NCBI GenBank assembly: GCA_963704535.1
Contig: OY969916.1
Span: 2,914,001-2,978,000, forward strand
Reading direction: 5' to 3'
DNA length: 64,000 bases
From: G963704535 sp963704535
GTDB taxonomy: Bacteria > Chloroflexota > Chloroflexia > Chloroflexales > Roseiflexaceae
Shown here one piece after another: positions 36,233 to 44,755 of this stretch (its first letter is position 1; each line of letters starts with the position of its first letter). The notes under the pieces are model-generated. The model was not told the origin of the DNA. It ran no database searches and worked only from the letters and a program-made list of their open reading frames with translations. A program made the translations under genes and the position numbers.

Positions 36233-36610
36233 ATGAATGTTCGCTGGACCGGGGTAATGACCGGCTTTATCATCGATTACCTGATCTCCACGTTGCTGGT
36301 CGCCTTTACCACCGTGGACTTCCTACTGGAGCCGGATCTCACGCGGCCCAGTCACCTAATCCTCCTCAGCCTGCTGGTCCTCTCCACAGGTGTCGGCGGC
36401 TATGTAGCCGGCCGGATGGCCCAGGCCGACCGAACCATCAACGGCCTGCTGGTGGCGATCGTCGGCATTCTGCTCGGGCAACTACTCGGCCCTCCGCTCC
36501 CACAGGTCTTCATTGTGGCCAGCGCCATCAGCTGCCTCACCGCCGCGCTAGGTGGGTTCCTCAGTCGCTACCCGTCGCCACACCGGTCCCCCTCGTCGAA
36601 CCAGCGCTAA
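36233..36610 (+). CDS. Four-helix membrane protein, unknown
   Basis: 125 aa with hydrophobic helices at about residues 5-26, 38-58, 67-85 and 88-110. The motif GVGGYVAGRMAQADRTINGLL resembles TIGR04086-like or glycine-zipper membrane proteins, but no function is known. GGAG upstream of 36233 supports this start. Confidence 0.55.
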   Translation: MNVRWTGVMTGFIIDYLISTLLVAFTTVDFLLEPDLTRPSHLILLSLLVLSTGVGGYVAGRMAQADRTINGLLVAIVGILLGQLLGPPLPQVFIVASAISCLTAALGGFLSRYPSPHRSPSSNQR

Positions 36611-36619
36611 TCGGCTCCT

Positions 36620-36740
36620 AGAACGCCGGTAAGAATCCACGAAGCCACGCGAAATCACGCGAAGATATGCCTCATACAGCCATTCCTTCGCGTTTCTTCG
36701 CGTCCCTTCGCGGATCGTGAGCAATACTCTACCGGCGCTC
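36620..36740. repeat. Family D inverted-repeat element, copy 2
   Basis: Begins AGAACGCCGGTAAGAATCC and ends AGCAATACTCTACCGGCGCTC, matching copy 1 at 6104-6218 in order: a CGCGAA block, GCCTCATA, TTCGCGT, GCGGAT and ACTCTACC. The ends are inverted repeats (GCCGGTA). Confidence 0.65.
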
Positions 36741-36764
36741 CAACAGCGCGCCGCTGCGGTCGTG

Positions 36765-36770
36765 TATAAT
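36765..36770 (+). promoter_or_regulatory. -10 element before the ECF sigma gene
   Basis: TATAAT at 36765-36770, preceded by GTG, lies about 40 bp before the sigma factor start. No convincing -35 hexamer is seen at 16-18 bp, so this may need another sigma factor or an activator. Confidence 0.4.
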
Positions 36771-36808
36771 ACCGCGAAACGCCGCCTGTGAAAGGGGACA
36801 CCGGGATC

Positions 36809-37393
36809 GTGGACCGAGCAGATGCCACAGGGCTTGACTCTCTGCGCGACGAAGAATTGCTGGCACTGGTGCTACGGCGCCAGGAGACGGCGCTAGGCGT
36901 GATCTATGATCGCTACGGTCGGCTAGTCTACACGATCGCGCTGCGGATCACCGGTGATCGCCAGACGACTGAGGAGGTGGTGCAAGACGTCTTCCAGAAT
37001 GTTTGGCAGTCGGCCGGCGGCTTCCAGGCCGGCGTCGGCACGTTCTCGACCTGGCTGATGAGCATCGCGCGCCACCGGGCGATCGATGTCACCCGCAGCA
37101 AGCGCGAACGGACCCGCACCCGCGAGCAGACCCTCGATTTCGACTGGGCGATCGACGACGATGCGGGCCTGGACCGCGCGGTCATGCAGCAGGCGCTGCG
37201 CGACACCGTGCGCGTGGCCCTCGACACCCTGCCGGCCAGCCAGCGCCAGGCCGTCGAGCTTGCCTACTACGGCGGGTTGACGCGCGCCGAGATCGCCGAC
37301 CGGCTCGGCGAGCCGCTCGGCACGGTCAAGACACGCCTGCGCCTGGGCCTGATGAAGTTGCGCGATCTGTTGCGGCCCTTGCACGAGGACTGA
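36809..37393 (+). CDS. ECF-type RNA polymerase sigma factor
   Basis: About 194 aa. Region 2: LGVIYDRYGRLVYTIALRITGDRQTTEEVVQDVFQNVW; region 4: LDTLPASQRQAVELAYYGGLTRAEIADRLGEPLGTVKTRLR, a standard helix-turn-helix for the -35 site. The downstream gene is an RskA-type anti-sigma, so it is of the SigK-like ECF group. A GTG at 36809 has AAAGGGG 12 bp upstream; an upstream GTG at 36788 is also possible. In such pairs the membrane anti-sigma holds the sigma factor until a signal leads to its release. Confidence 0.9.
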   Translation: MDRADATGLDSLRDEELLALVLRRQETALGVIYDRYGRLVYTIALRITGDRQTTEEVVQDVFQNVWQSAGGFQAGVGTFSTWLMSIARHRAIDVTRSKRERTRTREQTLDFDWAIDDDAGLDRAVMQQALRDTVRVALDTLPASQRQAVELAYYGGLTRAEIADRLGEPLGTVKTRLRLGLMKLRDLLRPLHED

Positions 37394-37562
37394 CCACCGA
37401 CCACTGAACAGTGTAAAACGACGCAACTCGCTCCTCTTGCATAGACTTTTGACGGATCTTTCACCGGCGATGCATCCAAGAAGGTGGATCATCCCGCATT
37501 ATGAAGTAGGAATGTCCCGAGTTCAAACCCTTTTTCAGAACTGTTAGGAAAGCTGGACGCCC

Positions 37563-38348
37563 ATGACATCGCCGCATGACGACACCGACACCACAATGGA
37601 CTTGCTGACCGCCTACGCCCTCGACGCGCTGGAGCCGAACGAGGTCGCTCAGGTCGTGGCGCTGCTTGAGGAGCGGCCCGAGCTGCGGAGCACGCTGGCC
37701 GAGTTGCGCGCCGCCGCCAGCCGGCTGCCCTACGCGCTGGCGGATGCCGAGCCGCCGCCTGAGCTGCGCCAGCGCGTGCTGGACTATGCAACCGGGCGTG
37801 CTGCGCCGGCGCGGCCGGTGCCGGTGAGGATCGCCGCCCGGACGCGGGCCTGGCTGTTGAGCCTGGGCGGTATCGCGGCAGCGGCGATCCTGGTGGCGGC
37901 GATCGGGTGGGCGCAGGCGACGGGGGCGCAGTCCGAGCTGGCCCAAGTTCGCGCCGACCTGGCGCGCGTCAACACCGAGCTGAAAACGGTGCGAGTGGAG
38001 CAGCAGCAGGTGGCGGAGGTGCTATCACAAGCCGAGACCCTCGCGGCGCTGACCGGGAGCGGCGGCAGCGGGGCGATCCTGCGCACCACCCAAGGCCAGG
38101 CGCTGCTGGCGGCCCGGCTCCCGCCGCTCCAGCCTGGGCGCGTCTACCAGCTCTGGCTAATTCAGGGCGACACCCCGGCCAGCGCCGGCACCTTCACGGT
38201 CAGCCAGCAGGGCCACGGTGTGCTGGCGCTCGCGCCCGCGCCCGCGGTCCTGGCCGCCACCACGTTCGCAGTGACCGACGAGCCCGGCCCATCCGGCAGC
38301 CCCGGCCCAACCACCGATCCCCTGATCGCCGGCAGCGTCCCCTCCTGA
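37563..38348 (+). CDS. RskA-type anti-sigma factor
   Basis: 261 aa. The N-terminal cytoplasmic anti-sigma domain (LLTAYALDALEPNEVAQVVALLEERPEL) lacks the zinc HxxxCxxC. One membrane helix (LSLGGIAAAAILVAAIGWA, about residues 98-118) leads to a coiled stretch and the extracytoplasmic RskA domain (LPPLQPGRVYQLWLIQGDTPASAGTF). It binds and silences the ECF sigma factor encoded 170 bp upstream. The ATG at 37563 lies behind AGGAAAGC. An IS982-family element has inserted directly behind its stop codon without damage. Confidence 0.88.
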   Translation: MTSPHDDTDTTMDLLTAYALDALEPNEVAQVVALLEERPELRSTLAELRAAASRLPYALADAEPPPELRQRVLDYATGRAAPARPVPVRIAARTRAWLLSLGGIAAAAILVAAIGWAQATGAQSELAQVRADLARVNTELKTVRVEQQQVAEVLSQAETLAALTGSGGSGAILRTTQGQALLAARLPPLQPGRVYQLWLIQGDTPASAGTFTVSQQGHGVLALAPAPAVLAATTFAVTDEPGPSGSPGPTTDPLIAGSVPS

Positions 38349-38354
38349 TAAGGA

Positions 38355-39460
38355 ATGCTTGGTGTGAATTAGAACGGGTCACCAGTCAATCAAATCAGCA
38401 AAGGCGAGCGGCTCACGCCCGAGCGACTGATTGATCCAGATACAGGCGTTGTGCAAGGCGGCCAAGGCCGCCAAGCGCGCCAGAAAGCCTTCCAAGGTAT
38501 GCGGACGCTCATCATCCAAGCGAAAGGTCTCGGTCCATTTTCCATGCACCGTTTCGACAATCTGGCGCAGCCGCGCCTGCCACTTCCGCCAGTCCTTGGG
38601 CCAGGGGCGTTTACGATCATTGCGCGGTGGTGCCAGCATTTCTGCGTCATACTCCACATACCAGCGTCGATGCCGCTCGCGTCCCTCAAAGCCGCGATCA
38701 CCCAAATACGGTCCGCTTGCTGGCCGTCCTACCATCGACAAGCGCTCGTGTGGCTGCGCACGTGCCGCCAAAAAGTCCTCCGCATACGGCTGGTCTTTGG
38801 TGCTCGCCGGTGCAACAGCATACCCGGTCACCACGCCCTTACGATCGACGGCGGTCAGCACATGGAAGCCATCATACCAGCCCAAGCGGTTCGACCAGCC
38901 AGTGTTGGCAATCCCATCAAGCCAGCCTGGCCCAATCCGCTTATTATTACGCACCGCCACACCCATGCCGTCGAGTACCTGATAGGGTTGTTCAGCGCTG
39001 CCCAACAAGGTCACGAAATCCTGTCCAACCCCTACGATCCGGTCGTGGGCACCGCGGATCAAACGGTTGAGTTGCGAGCGATGCGGCAGGTTTGGGAATG
39101 CCGAGCGCAGATTCTTGACCGCATAGCGGACAAAGGCACGTTCACTGGCAAATTGCTTCCATTGGGCCGCCAGCGCCAAGGTGACCACTTCACTATCAGT
39201 CAGATGCGCTTGCTGACCTGGTCGCGCTGGTTTGGCCGGCTGCGATTTGATCGAATCATCCACCAACACGTACAATGTGGTCAGAAAGGTGTCGAGATCC
39301 AGCATGGGTGTGCTCCTGTCTTTTGTCAGATGTGGCACATAGATGCAGGGATTCTACAGGCACCTTTCGATTTTGTCTTGAGCCGTTTAGTCAGCCAAAC
39401 AGAACCTGGTGAGCGAGACCTTCTCGCTCAATATCGTGTAAGCTAATTCACACCAAACAT
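38355..39460 (-). mobile_element. IS982-family insertion sequence (intact)
   Basis: Inverted repeats ATGCTTGGTGTGAATTAG (38355-38372) and ATGTTTGGTGTGAATTAG (inverted, to 39460) differ at one base. AAGGA flanks both ends (38350-38354, 39461-39465), a clear target duplication. The 1.1-kb element has one uninterrupted transposase gene and is probably still active. Confidence 0.9.
38379..39305 (-). CDS. IS982-family transposase
   Basis: A 308-aa DDE transposase. It begins LDLDTFLTTLYVLVDD, the family's usual N-terminus (start at 39305; an ATG 11 codons upstream is possible). The catalytic residues are in QVLDGMGVAV (D), YLGDRGFEG (D) and RQIVETVHGKW (E). The frame is complete, unlike the two other transposases in this window. 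Confidence 0.9.
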   Translation of the reverse strand: MLDLDTFLTTLYVLVDDSIKSQPAKPARPGQQAHLTDSEVVTLALAAQWKQFASERAFVRYAVKNLRSAFPNLPHRSQLNRLIRGAHDRIVGVGQDFVTLLGSAEQPYQVLDGMGVAVRNNKRIGPGWLDGIANTGWSNRLGWYDGFHVLTAVDRKGVVTGYAVAPASTKDQPYAEDFLAARAQPHERLSMVGRPASGPYLGDRGFEGRERHRRWYVEYDAEMLAPPRNDRKRPWPKDWRKWQARLRQIVETVHGKWTETFRLDDERPHTLEGFLARLAALAALHNACIWINQSLGREPLAFADLIDW

Positions 39461-39465
39461 AAGGA

Positions 39466-39547
39466 GAAAGGGTGAAAGGGTGAAAGGGTGAAGGGGTGAG
39501 TGTTGACCCTTTCACCCCTTCACCCTTTCACCCCTTCTCCCCCTCTC
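39466..39547. repeat. GGTGAAAGGG word array with inverted arm
   Basis: GAGAAAGGGTGAAAGGGTG repeated to about 39500, then CACCCCTTCACCCTTTCACC on the other side of TGAGTGTTG. It forms a hairpin-capable array upstream of the Lon promoter. Confidence 0.6.
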
Positions 39548-39566
39548 CCCTTCAACGTCGCGCCTG

Positions 39567-39575
39567 TGCTATAAT
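39567..39575 (+). promoter_or_regulatory. Extended -10 promoter for lon
   Basis: TGC-TATAAT (39567-39575) is an extended -10 site; transcription would begin near 39582, about 45 bp before the start codon. No good -35 is present, as expected for this promoter type. Confidence 0.55.
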
Positions 39576-39626
39576 GCCCCACGACTTAAGACACAGCCTG
39601 TACCCGCAGCCAGGCAGGTGAAAAGC

Positions 39627-42299
39627 ATGCCCGATGATCTCCCTATCCTGTTTGATTTCCCCAGCAGCCCTGAGGCCATGTTCGGTGATGGGCCGGGCGG
39701 CGAGCGCGAATTGCCCGTCGTGCCGCTGATCAACACGGTGCTGTTCCCGCATATGCTCACGCCGCTGTTCGTCGGCCGCGAGCGCTCGGTGATCGCCGTC
39801 GAAGAGGCCATGAACGGCGACCGCACGATCCTGGCCGTGGCGCAGCGTGAGCAGGACGCCGACGACGTCGGCCCGACCGACCTGTTCGGCGTCGGAGTCG
39901 AGGCGGTAATCCAGCGGGTGCTCAAGATGCCCGATGGCTCGACCTCGATCGTGGTGCAGGGCCAGCGGCGGATGCGCGTGCTGGGCTTCGCCCAGGAGCG
40001 ACCGTCGCTGCACGCGCGCGCCGTGCCGATCTACGGCGACGAAGAAAAGACCATCGCCGTCGAGGCCATGATGCGGGCGGTCCTCTCACTATTCGAGAAG
40101 GTCGTCAAGCTCTCGCGCACACTGCCGGACAACTCCTATATCATGGCGATGAACGTAGACGAGCCGGGCTGGCTGGCCGACCTAATCGCCTCGACGCTGC
40201 CGCTGGATGTACCGCGCCGCCAGGAGATCCTTGAGACGCTCGACCCGGAGGAGCGCCTGCGCCGGCTCTCGATCATGCTGACCCAGGAACTCGACGTCCT
40301 AGAGCTAGAGAGCCGCATCCACACCCAAGTGCAGAAGGAGGTCGATCGTTCGCAGCGTGAGTTCTTCTTGCGCGAGCAGATGAAGGCCATTCAGCGCGAG
40401 CTTGGCCAGGAGGACCCGCTTCAGCGCGAGCTGATGGAGCTGCGCGAGAAGGTCCTGGCCGCCGGGATGCCTGAGAAGGTCCAGCACAAGGCCACCGAGG
40501 AACTGGACCGCATGGAGGCCATGTCGCCGGCGGTGCCCGAGTACAGCGTCATCCGCACCTACCTGGACTGGCTGCTCGATCTGCCCTGGAAGCAGCAGAC
40601 CGAGGACAACCATGATCTGATCGTGGCGGCCCGGGTGCTGGACCACAATCACTACGGGCTGCCCAAGGTCAAAGAGCGCATCCTTGAGTTTATGGCTGTG
40701 CGCTACCTGGCCGGTTCGCGGCTCAAAGCGCCGATCCTGTGCTTCGTCGGCCCGCCGGGGGTCGGCAAGACCTCGCTGGGCCGCTCGATCGCCGAGGCGC
40801 TGGGCCGCAAATTCGTGCGCATCTCGCTCGGCGGCGTCCACGACGAAGCCGAGATCCGCGGGCACCGGCGTACCTACATCGGCGCCATGCCGGGGCGGGT
40901 GATCAAGACAATGAAAGATGCTGCTACCGTCAACCCGCTGTTTATGCTCGACGAGGTCGATAAGTTGGGCAGCGACTTTCGCGGCGACCCGTCCTCGGCG
41001 CTGCTTGAGGTGCTCGACCCTGAGCAGAACGTCTCATTCGTCGATCACTACCTCGACGTACCCTACGACCTCTCGCGGGTGATGTTCGTCACCACTGCCA
41101 ACCTGCTTGATCCGATCCCGCCGGCGCTGCTCGACCGCATGGAAGTCATCCATCTGCCGGGCTACACCGAGGAGGAGAAGCTACAGATCGCGCGCCAGTT
41201 CCTGGTGCCCAAGCAGCTTGAGGCCAATGGCCTTTGGTCAGTGGCCAATGGTCAGGCGTCAGTAGCACTTGCTCCTGATCTGTCGGCTGATACAGAGAAC
41301 CAGGAATCAGCAAACAACGGACAACCGACAACCGACGACGGACCACTGACTACTGACGACGGACCACTGACTACTGGCAACGAACCACTGACGACGGACA
41401 TCGGACAACCGACAACCGACAACGGACCACTGACTACGGACGACGGACAACTGACAACGGACAACGGGCTACTGACCACGCATAACGGGCCGTTGGTACG
41501 GTTCGGTGAGGCGGCGCTGCGGCAGATGATCGGCTCCTACACCTATGAGGCCGGGGTGCGCAACCTGGAGCGCGAGATCGGCGCGGTCTGCCGCAAGATC
41601 GCGCGCCGCGTCGCCGAAGGGCGCGCCTTCCCGCGCATGATCCAGCCGCCGCTGCTGGCGAAGTACCTCGGCCCGCCGCGCCGCAGCTACGGCTTGGCCG
41701 AGCTGCGCGACCAGATCGGCGTGGCGACTGGCATGACCTGGACGGCCAATGGTGGCGATGTGATGGCGGTCGAGGTCTCGATCATGAAGGGCAAGGGCGT
41801 GCTGACGCTGACCGGCAAGCTTGGCGACGTCATGCGCGAGTCGGCGCAGGCGGCCCTCTCGTTTGCCCGCGCGAACGCCGAGCGGCTGGGGATCTACTCG
41901 CGGCCGTTTGACGAGCTTGATATCCACATCCACGTGCCGGAGGGCGCGGTACCCAAGGACGGCCCCTCCGCCGGGATCACGATCGCTACCGCGCTAGTCT
42001 CGGCGCTCAGCGGCCAGGCCGTCAAGCGCGACGTGGCGATGACCGGCGAGATCACGCTGCGCGGCCGGGTGCTGCCGGTGGGCGGAGTCAAGGAGAAGGT
42101 GCTCGGCGCGCACCGAGCCGGCATCCGCATGATCATCATGCCGGGGAAAAACGAGCGCGATATCGCCGAGGTGCCCTCGCAGGTCAAGCGGCGCCTGATG
42201 TTTACCTACGTCGAGCATATGGATGAGGTGATCGCGGCGGCGTTCTGCGAGAGTCCGCTGAAAGACGATCCGCCTGTGGTCAGTGTCCAGGAGAGCTGA
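39627..42299 (+). CDS. lon: ATP-dependent protease Lon (with repeat-derived insertion)
   Basis: A cytosolic AAA+ serine protease of 890 aa that degrades misfolded and regulatory proteins. Order: LON substrate-binding domain (ELPVVPLINTVLFPHML), coiled segment, Walker A GPPGVGKT (about 375-382), Walker B FMLDEVDK, protease domain with catalytic Ser in PKDGPSAG (about 780) and Lys in GGVKEKVLGA. Between LEANGL and VRFGEAALR, in the lid (about residues 535-622), are some 85 extra residues of TTDDGPLTTDNGPL type encoded by an intergenic-style word array (41240-41490). The array is in frame and the frame remains open throughout. The ATG at 39627 is used. Confidence 0.95.
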   Translation: MPDDLPILFDFPSSPEAMFGDGPGGERELPVVPLINTVLFPHMLTPLFVGRERSVIAVEEAMNGDRTILAVAQREQDADDVGPTDLFGVGVEAVIQRVLKMPDGSTSIVVQGQRRMRVLGFAQERPSLHARAVPIYGDEEKTIAVEAMMRAVLSLFEKVVKLSRTLPDNSYIMAMNVDEPGWLADLIASTLPLDVPRRQEILETLDPEERLRRLSIMLTQELDVLELESRIHTQVQKEVDRSQREFFLREQMKAIQRELGQEDPLQRELMELREKVLAAGMPEKVQHKATEELDRMEAMSPAVPEYSVIRTYLDWLLDLPWKQQTEDNHDLIVAARVLDHNHYGLPKVKERILEFMAVRYLAGSRLKAPILCFVGPPGVGKTSLGRSIAEALGRKFVRISLGGVHDEAEIRGHRRTYIGAMPGRVIKTMKDAATVNPLFMLDEVDKLGSDFRGDPSSALLEVLDPEQNVSFVDHYLDVPYDLSRVMFVTTANLLDPIPPALLDRMEVIHLPGYTEEEKLQIARQFLVPKQLEANGLWSVANGQASVALAPDLSADTENQESANNGQPTTDDGPLTTDDGPLTTGNEPLTTDIGQPTTDNGPLTTDDGQLTTDNGLLTTHNGPLVRFGEAALRQMIGSYTYEAGVRNLEREIGAVCRKIARRVAEGRAFPRMIQPPLLAKYLGPPRRSYGLAELRDQIGVATGMTWTANGGDVMAVEVSIMKGKGVLTLTGKLGDVMRESAQAALSFARANAERLGIYSRPFDELDIHIHVPEGAVPKDGPSAGITIATALVSALSGQAVKRDVAMTGEITLRGRVLPVGGVKEKVLGAHRAGIRMIIMPGKNERDIAEVPSQVKRRLMFTYVEHMDEVIAAAFCESPLKDDPPVVSVQES
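41290..41490 (+). repeat. Word array translated inside lon
   Basis: Words such as ACCGACAACGGACCACTGAC and GACGGACAACTGACAACGG repeat with small changes about nine times. The same words form the hairpin at 22786-22830 and the run at 49683-49720, both outside genes. Confidence 0.8.
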
Positions 42300-42313
42300 G
42301 TATCCGGGGATTG

Positions 42314-42360
42314 GAGATTAGAGAATTCGAGATTACAATCTCGAATCTCTAATCTCTTTT
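42314..42360. terminator. Bidirectional terminator between lon and the SH3b gene
   Basis: GAGATTAGAGAATTCGAGATT and AATCTCGAATCTCTAATCTC are complementary over about 20 bp, followed by TTTT. The two flanking genes converge on it. Confidence 0.75.
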
Positions 42361-42361
42361 G

Positions 42362-43012
42362 CTACTGGACCGGCTGAAGAAAGTCGCGCGCGACCCAACC
42401 CTCGGCGCCCTCGGCATCACGCACATGCTTCCAGACCCGGTCGGGGCCGACAAAGTCCTCGCCGATGATCGTCACGATCGTGCCGTCCGGCAGCGTCTTG
42501 AGGGGCGAGTTATCGATATTAGGGTCCGGGCGCAGGAACAGACCCTGGTCGCTGGTGCCGATCACCTGGAACTGCGCGCCGCCGGCCCCGACGGGCGCTA
42601 CTGGCTCGGCAGTAGCGGGCGCAGGCGCCGGCGTGACTGAGGGCTGGAGTTCCTGGATGCGTGACGGACTCTCAATCACCGCAGTATCCGGCTCGGCCAG
42701 GGCGCTAGACAGTGGCCGCACCGGCGCGGCGGTCCTGCTCAGGATGATGAACAGGATCGCGATCGCGGCGATCCCTGCTGCGGCCACAAGGAACTTCCAC
42801 CCGCCGTACTGGAGCCAGAGCAGAAACTCCTGCCCGGAGGAGGGTAGCCCTTGCGTCTTGCGGCTGCGGCTGCCCACGCGGTCGGAGCGCCAGCGCGGAT
42901 TGATCGGCTCGCCATGATCCGCATCATCGCGGAGCCGCTCGGTCGGTGGTATCTTTCGGCGCGTCGATTGTGTCGTTCGCGCATCATGCGGATCATGCTC
43001 TTCCCGTTCCAT
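42362..43012 (-). CDS. Single-pass membrane protein with SH3b domain
   Basis: 216 aa: a charged cytoplasmic N-terminus, a membrane helix FLVAAAGIAAIAILFIIL (about residues 70-90), a P/A/T linker, and a bacterial SH3 domain (LFLRPDPNIDNSPLKTLPDGTIVTIIGEDFVGPDRVWKHVRDAEGAEGWVARDFL), which usually binds cell-wall peptides or other envelope ligands. The start at 43012 is backed by AAAGGAG. The open frame extends far upstream through the 96-bp repeats, but there is no start signal there, so I exclude it. Confidence 0.78.
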   Translation of the reverse strand: MEREEHDPHDARTTQSTRRKIPPTERLRDDADHGEPINPRWRSDRVGSRSRKTQGLPSSGQEFLLWLQYGGWKFLVAAAGIAAIAILFIILSRTAAPVRPLSSALAEPDTAVIESPSRIQELQPSVTPAPAPATAEPVAPVGAGGAQFQVIGTSDQGLFLRPDPNIDNSPLKTLPDGTIVTIIGEDFVGPDRVWKHVRDAEGAEGWVARDFLQPVQ

Positions 43013-43042
43013 TATCTGCTCCTTTCGCGTGGCGCCGTTCCA

Positions 43043-43490
43043 CTTTACACTGTGGGTGGGGAAAGACTGAGGGGGCTGCCCCCTCAAACCCCCTTTTCCT
43101 CTGAACTGTAAGACTTGGTTTCGCGCGGCCCTGTTGCACTTTACACTGTGGGTGGGGAAAGACTGAGGGGGCTGCCCCCTCAAACCCCCTTTTCCTCTGA
43201 ACTGTAAGACTTGGTTTCGCGCGGCCCTGTTGCACTTTACACTGTGGGTGGGGAAAGACTGAGGGGGCTGCCCCCTCAAACCCCCTTTTCCTCTGAACTG
43301 TAAGACTTGGTTTCGCGCGGCCCTGTTGCACTTTACACTGTGGGTGGGGAAAGACTGAGGGGGCTGCCCCCTCAAACCCCCTTTTCCTCTGAACTGTAAG
43401 ACTTGGTTTCGCGCGGCCCTGTTGCACTTTACACTGTGGGTGGGGAAAGACTGAGGGGCTGCCCCCTCAAACCCCCTTTTTCCCAGAATG
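43043..43490. repeat. Five 96-bp tandem repeats (family E)
   Basis: Starts of the unit (CTTTACACTGTGGGTGGGG) recur at 43043, 43139, 43235, 43331 and 43427, exactly 96 bp apart. Each unit holds the hairpin GAGGGGGCTGCCCCCTC and ends in CTGTTGCA. Copies are nearly identical; the last is slightly shortened. Related shorter arrays are at 56551-56796 and 57700-57822. Confidence 0.9.
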
Positions 43491-43545
43491 GTGGGCCTCA
43501 TGATAGCACACAGGCGCGTGGCTTTCAACACAGGTGTTTCAGGCC

Positions 43546-44514
43546 TCAATTCTCAATTACACGCTCGCGCCAGTAGGCCAGCAGCTCGTCGACGATCTGC
43601 TCCATCCCGATCTGCGGCGCCCAGCCGGTGGCCTGCCGGAGCCGGGTGTTGTCGCCGAGCAGGATGGGCTCGTCCGATGGGCGCAGGCGCGCCTGGTCGA
43701 CGCGCACCTCGGCCGGGACGCGGCCCCGCGCGCGCACTAGCTCGACGATGTCGCCGATCCGCGTGGCCGTGCCGGAGCACAGATTGTAGACGGTGCCGGG
43801 CGCGCCGTGGCTCAGCAGGAGCCAGAGCGCCCGCGCGACATCGCCGACGTGGGTGAAGTCGCGGCGCGCGTCGAGGTTGCCGACCAGCAGGACCGGCGGC
43901 TGGCGGCCCGCCTCGATCTGGGCCATCTGCTGGCAGAAGGTCTGGATCGAGCAGCGGTCGCCCTGGCGCGGGCCGACGTGGTTGAACGAGCGGGTGACCA
44001 GGACGTGCAGGCCGTAGCTGTCATGATATTGCAGGCCCAGCAGCTCCTGCGTCACCTTGCTGACGCCATAGGGCGAGGCGGGCCGGAGCGGGCGATCCTC
44101 GGCGATCGGCACCTGCTCCGGCGTGACGAAGCCATACTCGGCGCTGGAGCCGGCGATATGGACTCGCGCTTGCGGGGCGTGGGCGCGCACCGCTTCGAGC
44201 ACATTGATCGTGCCCTCGACGTTGGTGCGTAGCGTCGTGACCGGCGCATCCCAGGAGGCCGACGGGTAGCTCTGCGCCGCCAGGTGGTAGACGCGGTCGG
44301 GCGCGGCGGCGCGCACGGCGGCGGCGACAGCGAAGGGGTCCTCGATATCGCCCTCGTGAAAGGTGACGCGACCGAAGAGATGCTGGATCGGGCGCGGGTC
44401 GCTGCGCCAGCGCTTGAAGGCGTGGACCTCGACGTCGGGCAGCGTCAGCAGGTAGTCGGCCAGGAAGCTGCCGACCGGGCCGGTGATTCCGGTGATCAGG
44501 GCACGAGTTGACAT
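43546..44514 (-). CDS. NAD(P)-dependent sugar-nucleotide epimerase/dehydratase (Gmd/Rmd-like)
   Basis: A 322-aa short-chain-type enzyme. NAD site ALITGITGPVGSFLADYLL; active-site HIAGSSAEYG and the YxxxK pair in SPYGVSKVTQELL. FNHVGPRQGDR is like those of GDP-mannose 4,6-dehydratase or GDP-4-keto-6-deoxymannose reductase. The product would be a deoxysugar for surface glycans; which nucleotide sugar is not certain. The start at 44514 gives the family's standard N-terminus. There are no sugar genes beside it. Confidence 0.85.
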   Translation of the reverse strand: MSTRALITGITGPVGSFLADYLLTLPDVEVHAFKRWRSDPRPIQHLFGRVTFHEGDIEDPFAVAAAVRAAAPDRVYHLAAQSYPSASWDAPVTTLRTNVEGTINVLEAVRAHAPQARVHIAGSSAEYGFVTPEQVPIAEDRPLRPASPYGVSKVTQELLGLQYHDSYGLHVLVTRSFNHVGPRQGDRCSIQTFCQQMAQIEAGRQPPVLLVGNLDARRDFTHVGDVARALWLLLSHGAPGTVYNLCSGTATRIGDIVELVRARGRVPAEVRVDQARLRPSDEPILLGDNTRLRQATGWAPQIGMEQIVDELLAYWRERVIEN

Positions 44515-44672
44515 TTGGTGCGTATCCTTGTGTTTGTCTAGTGAGTTTAGATTAGTAGCCCTATAGTACACTATGTTTCCTGGCTCCGCGAAAGAGCGCC
44601 GAAGACCCACATGGGCATGGTGATATTGCAATATCGTTGCCAAAATGTTTCAGTTCCTCTTCAACACATGAG

Positions 44673-44701
44673 TTGCCTGTCTGCCGTGAAAGCCCTATAA
44701 T
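44673..44701 (+). promoter_or_regulatory. Sigma-70-type promoter for the kinase cluster
   Basis: TTGCCT (44673-44678), a 17-bp spacer and a perfect TATAAT (44696-44701) lie about 55 bp before the kinase start. It is the best promoter in this gap and probably drives the kinase/phosphatase pair. Confidence 0.7.
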
Positions 44702-44755
44702 AAGCCAGGTTCGGCTTAGGCAAGGTTTCGGGACCCGATCTCCTTGGAGGGCAGC

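Noticed and set aside
42362..43549. SH3b protein extended through the 96-bp repeats
   Set aside because: The repeats give open frames on the minus strand by their length alone; the real start (43012) has AAAGGAG.
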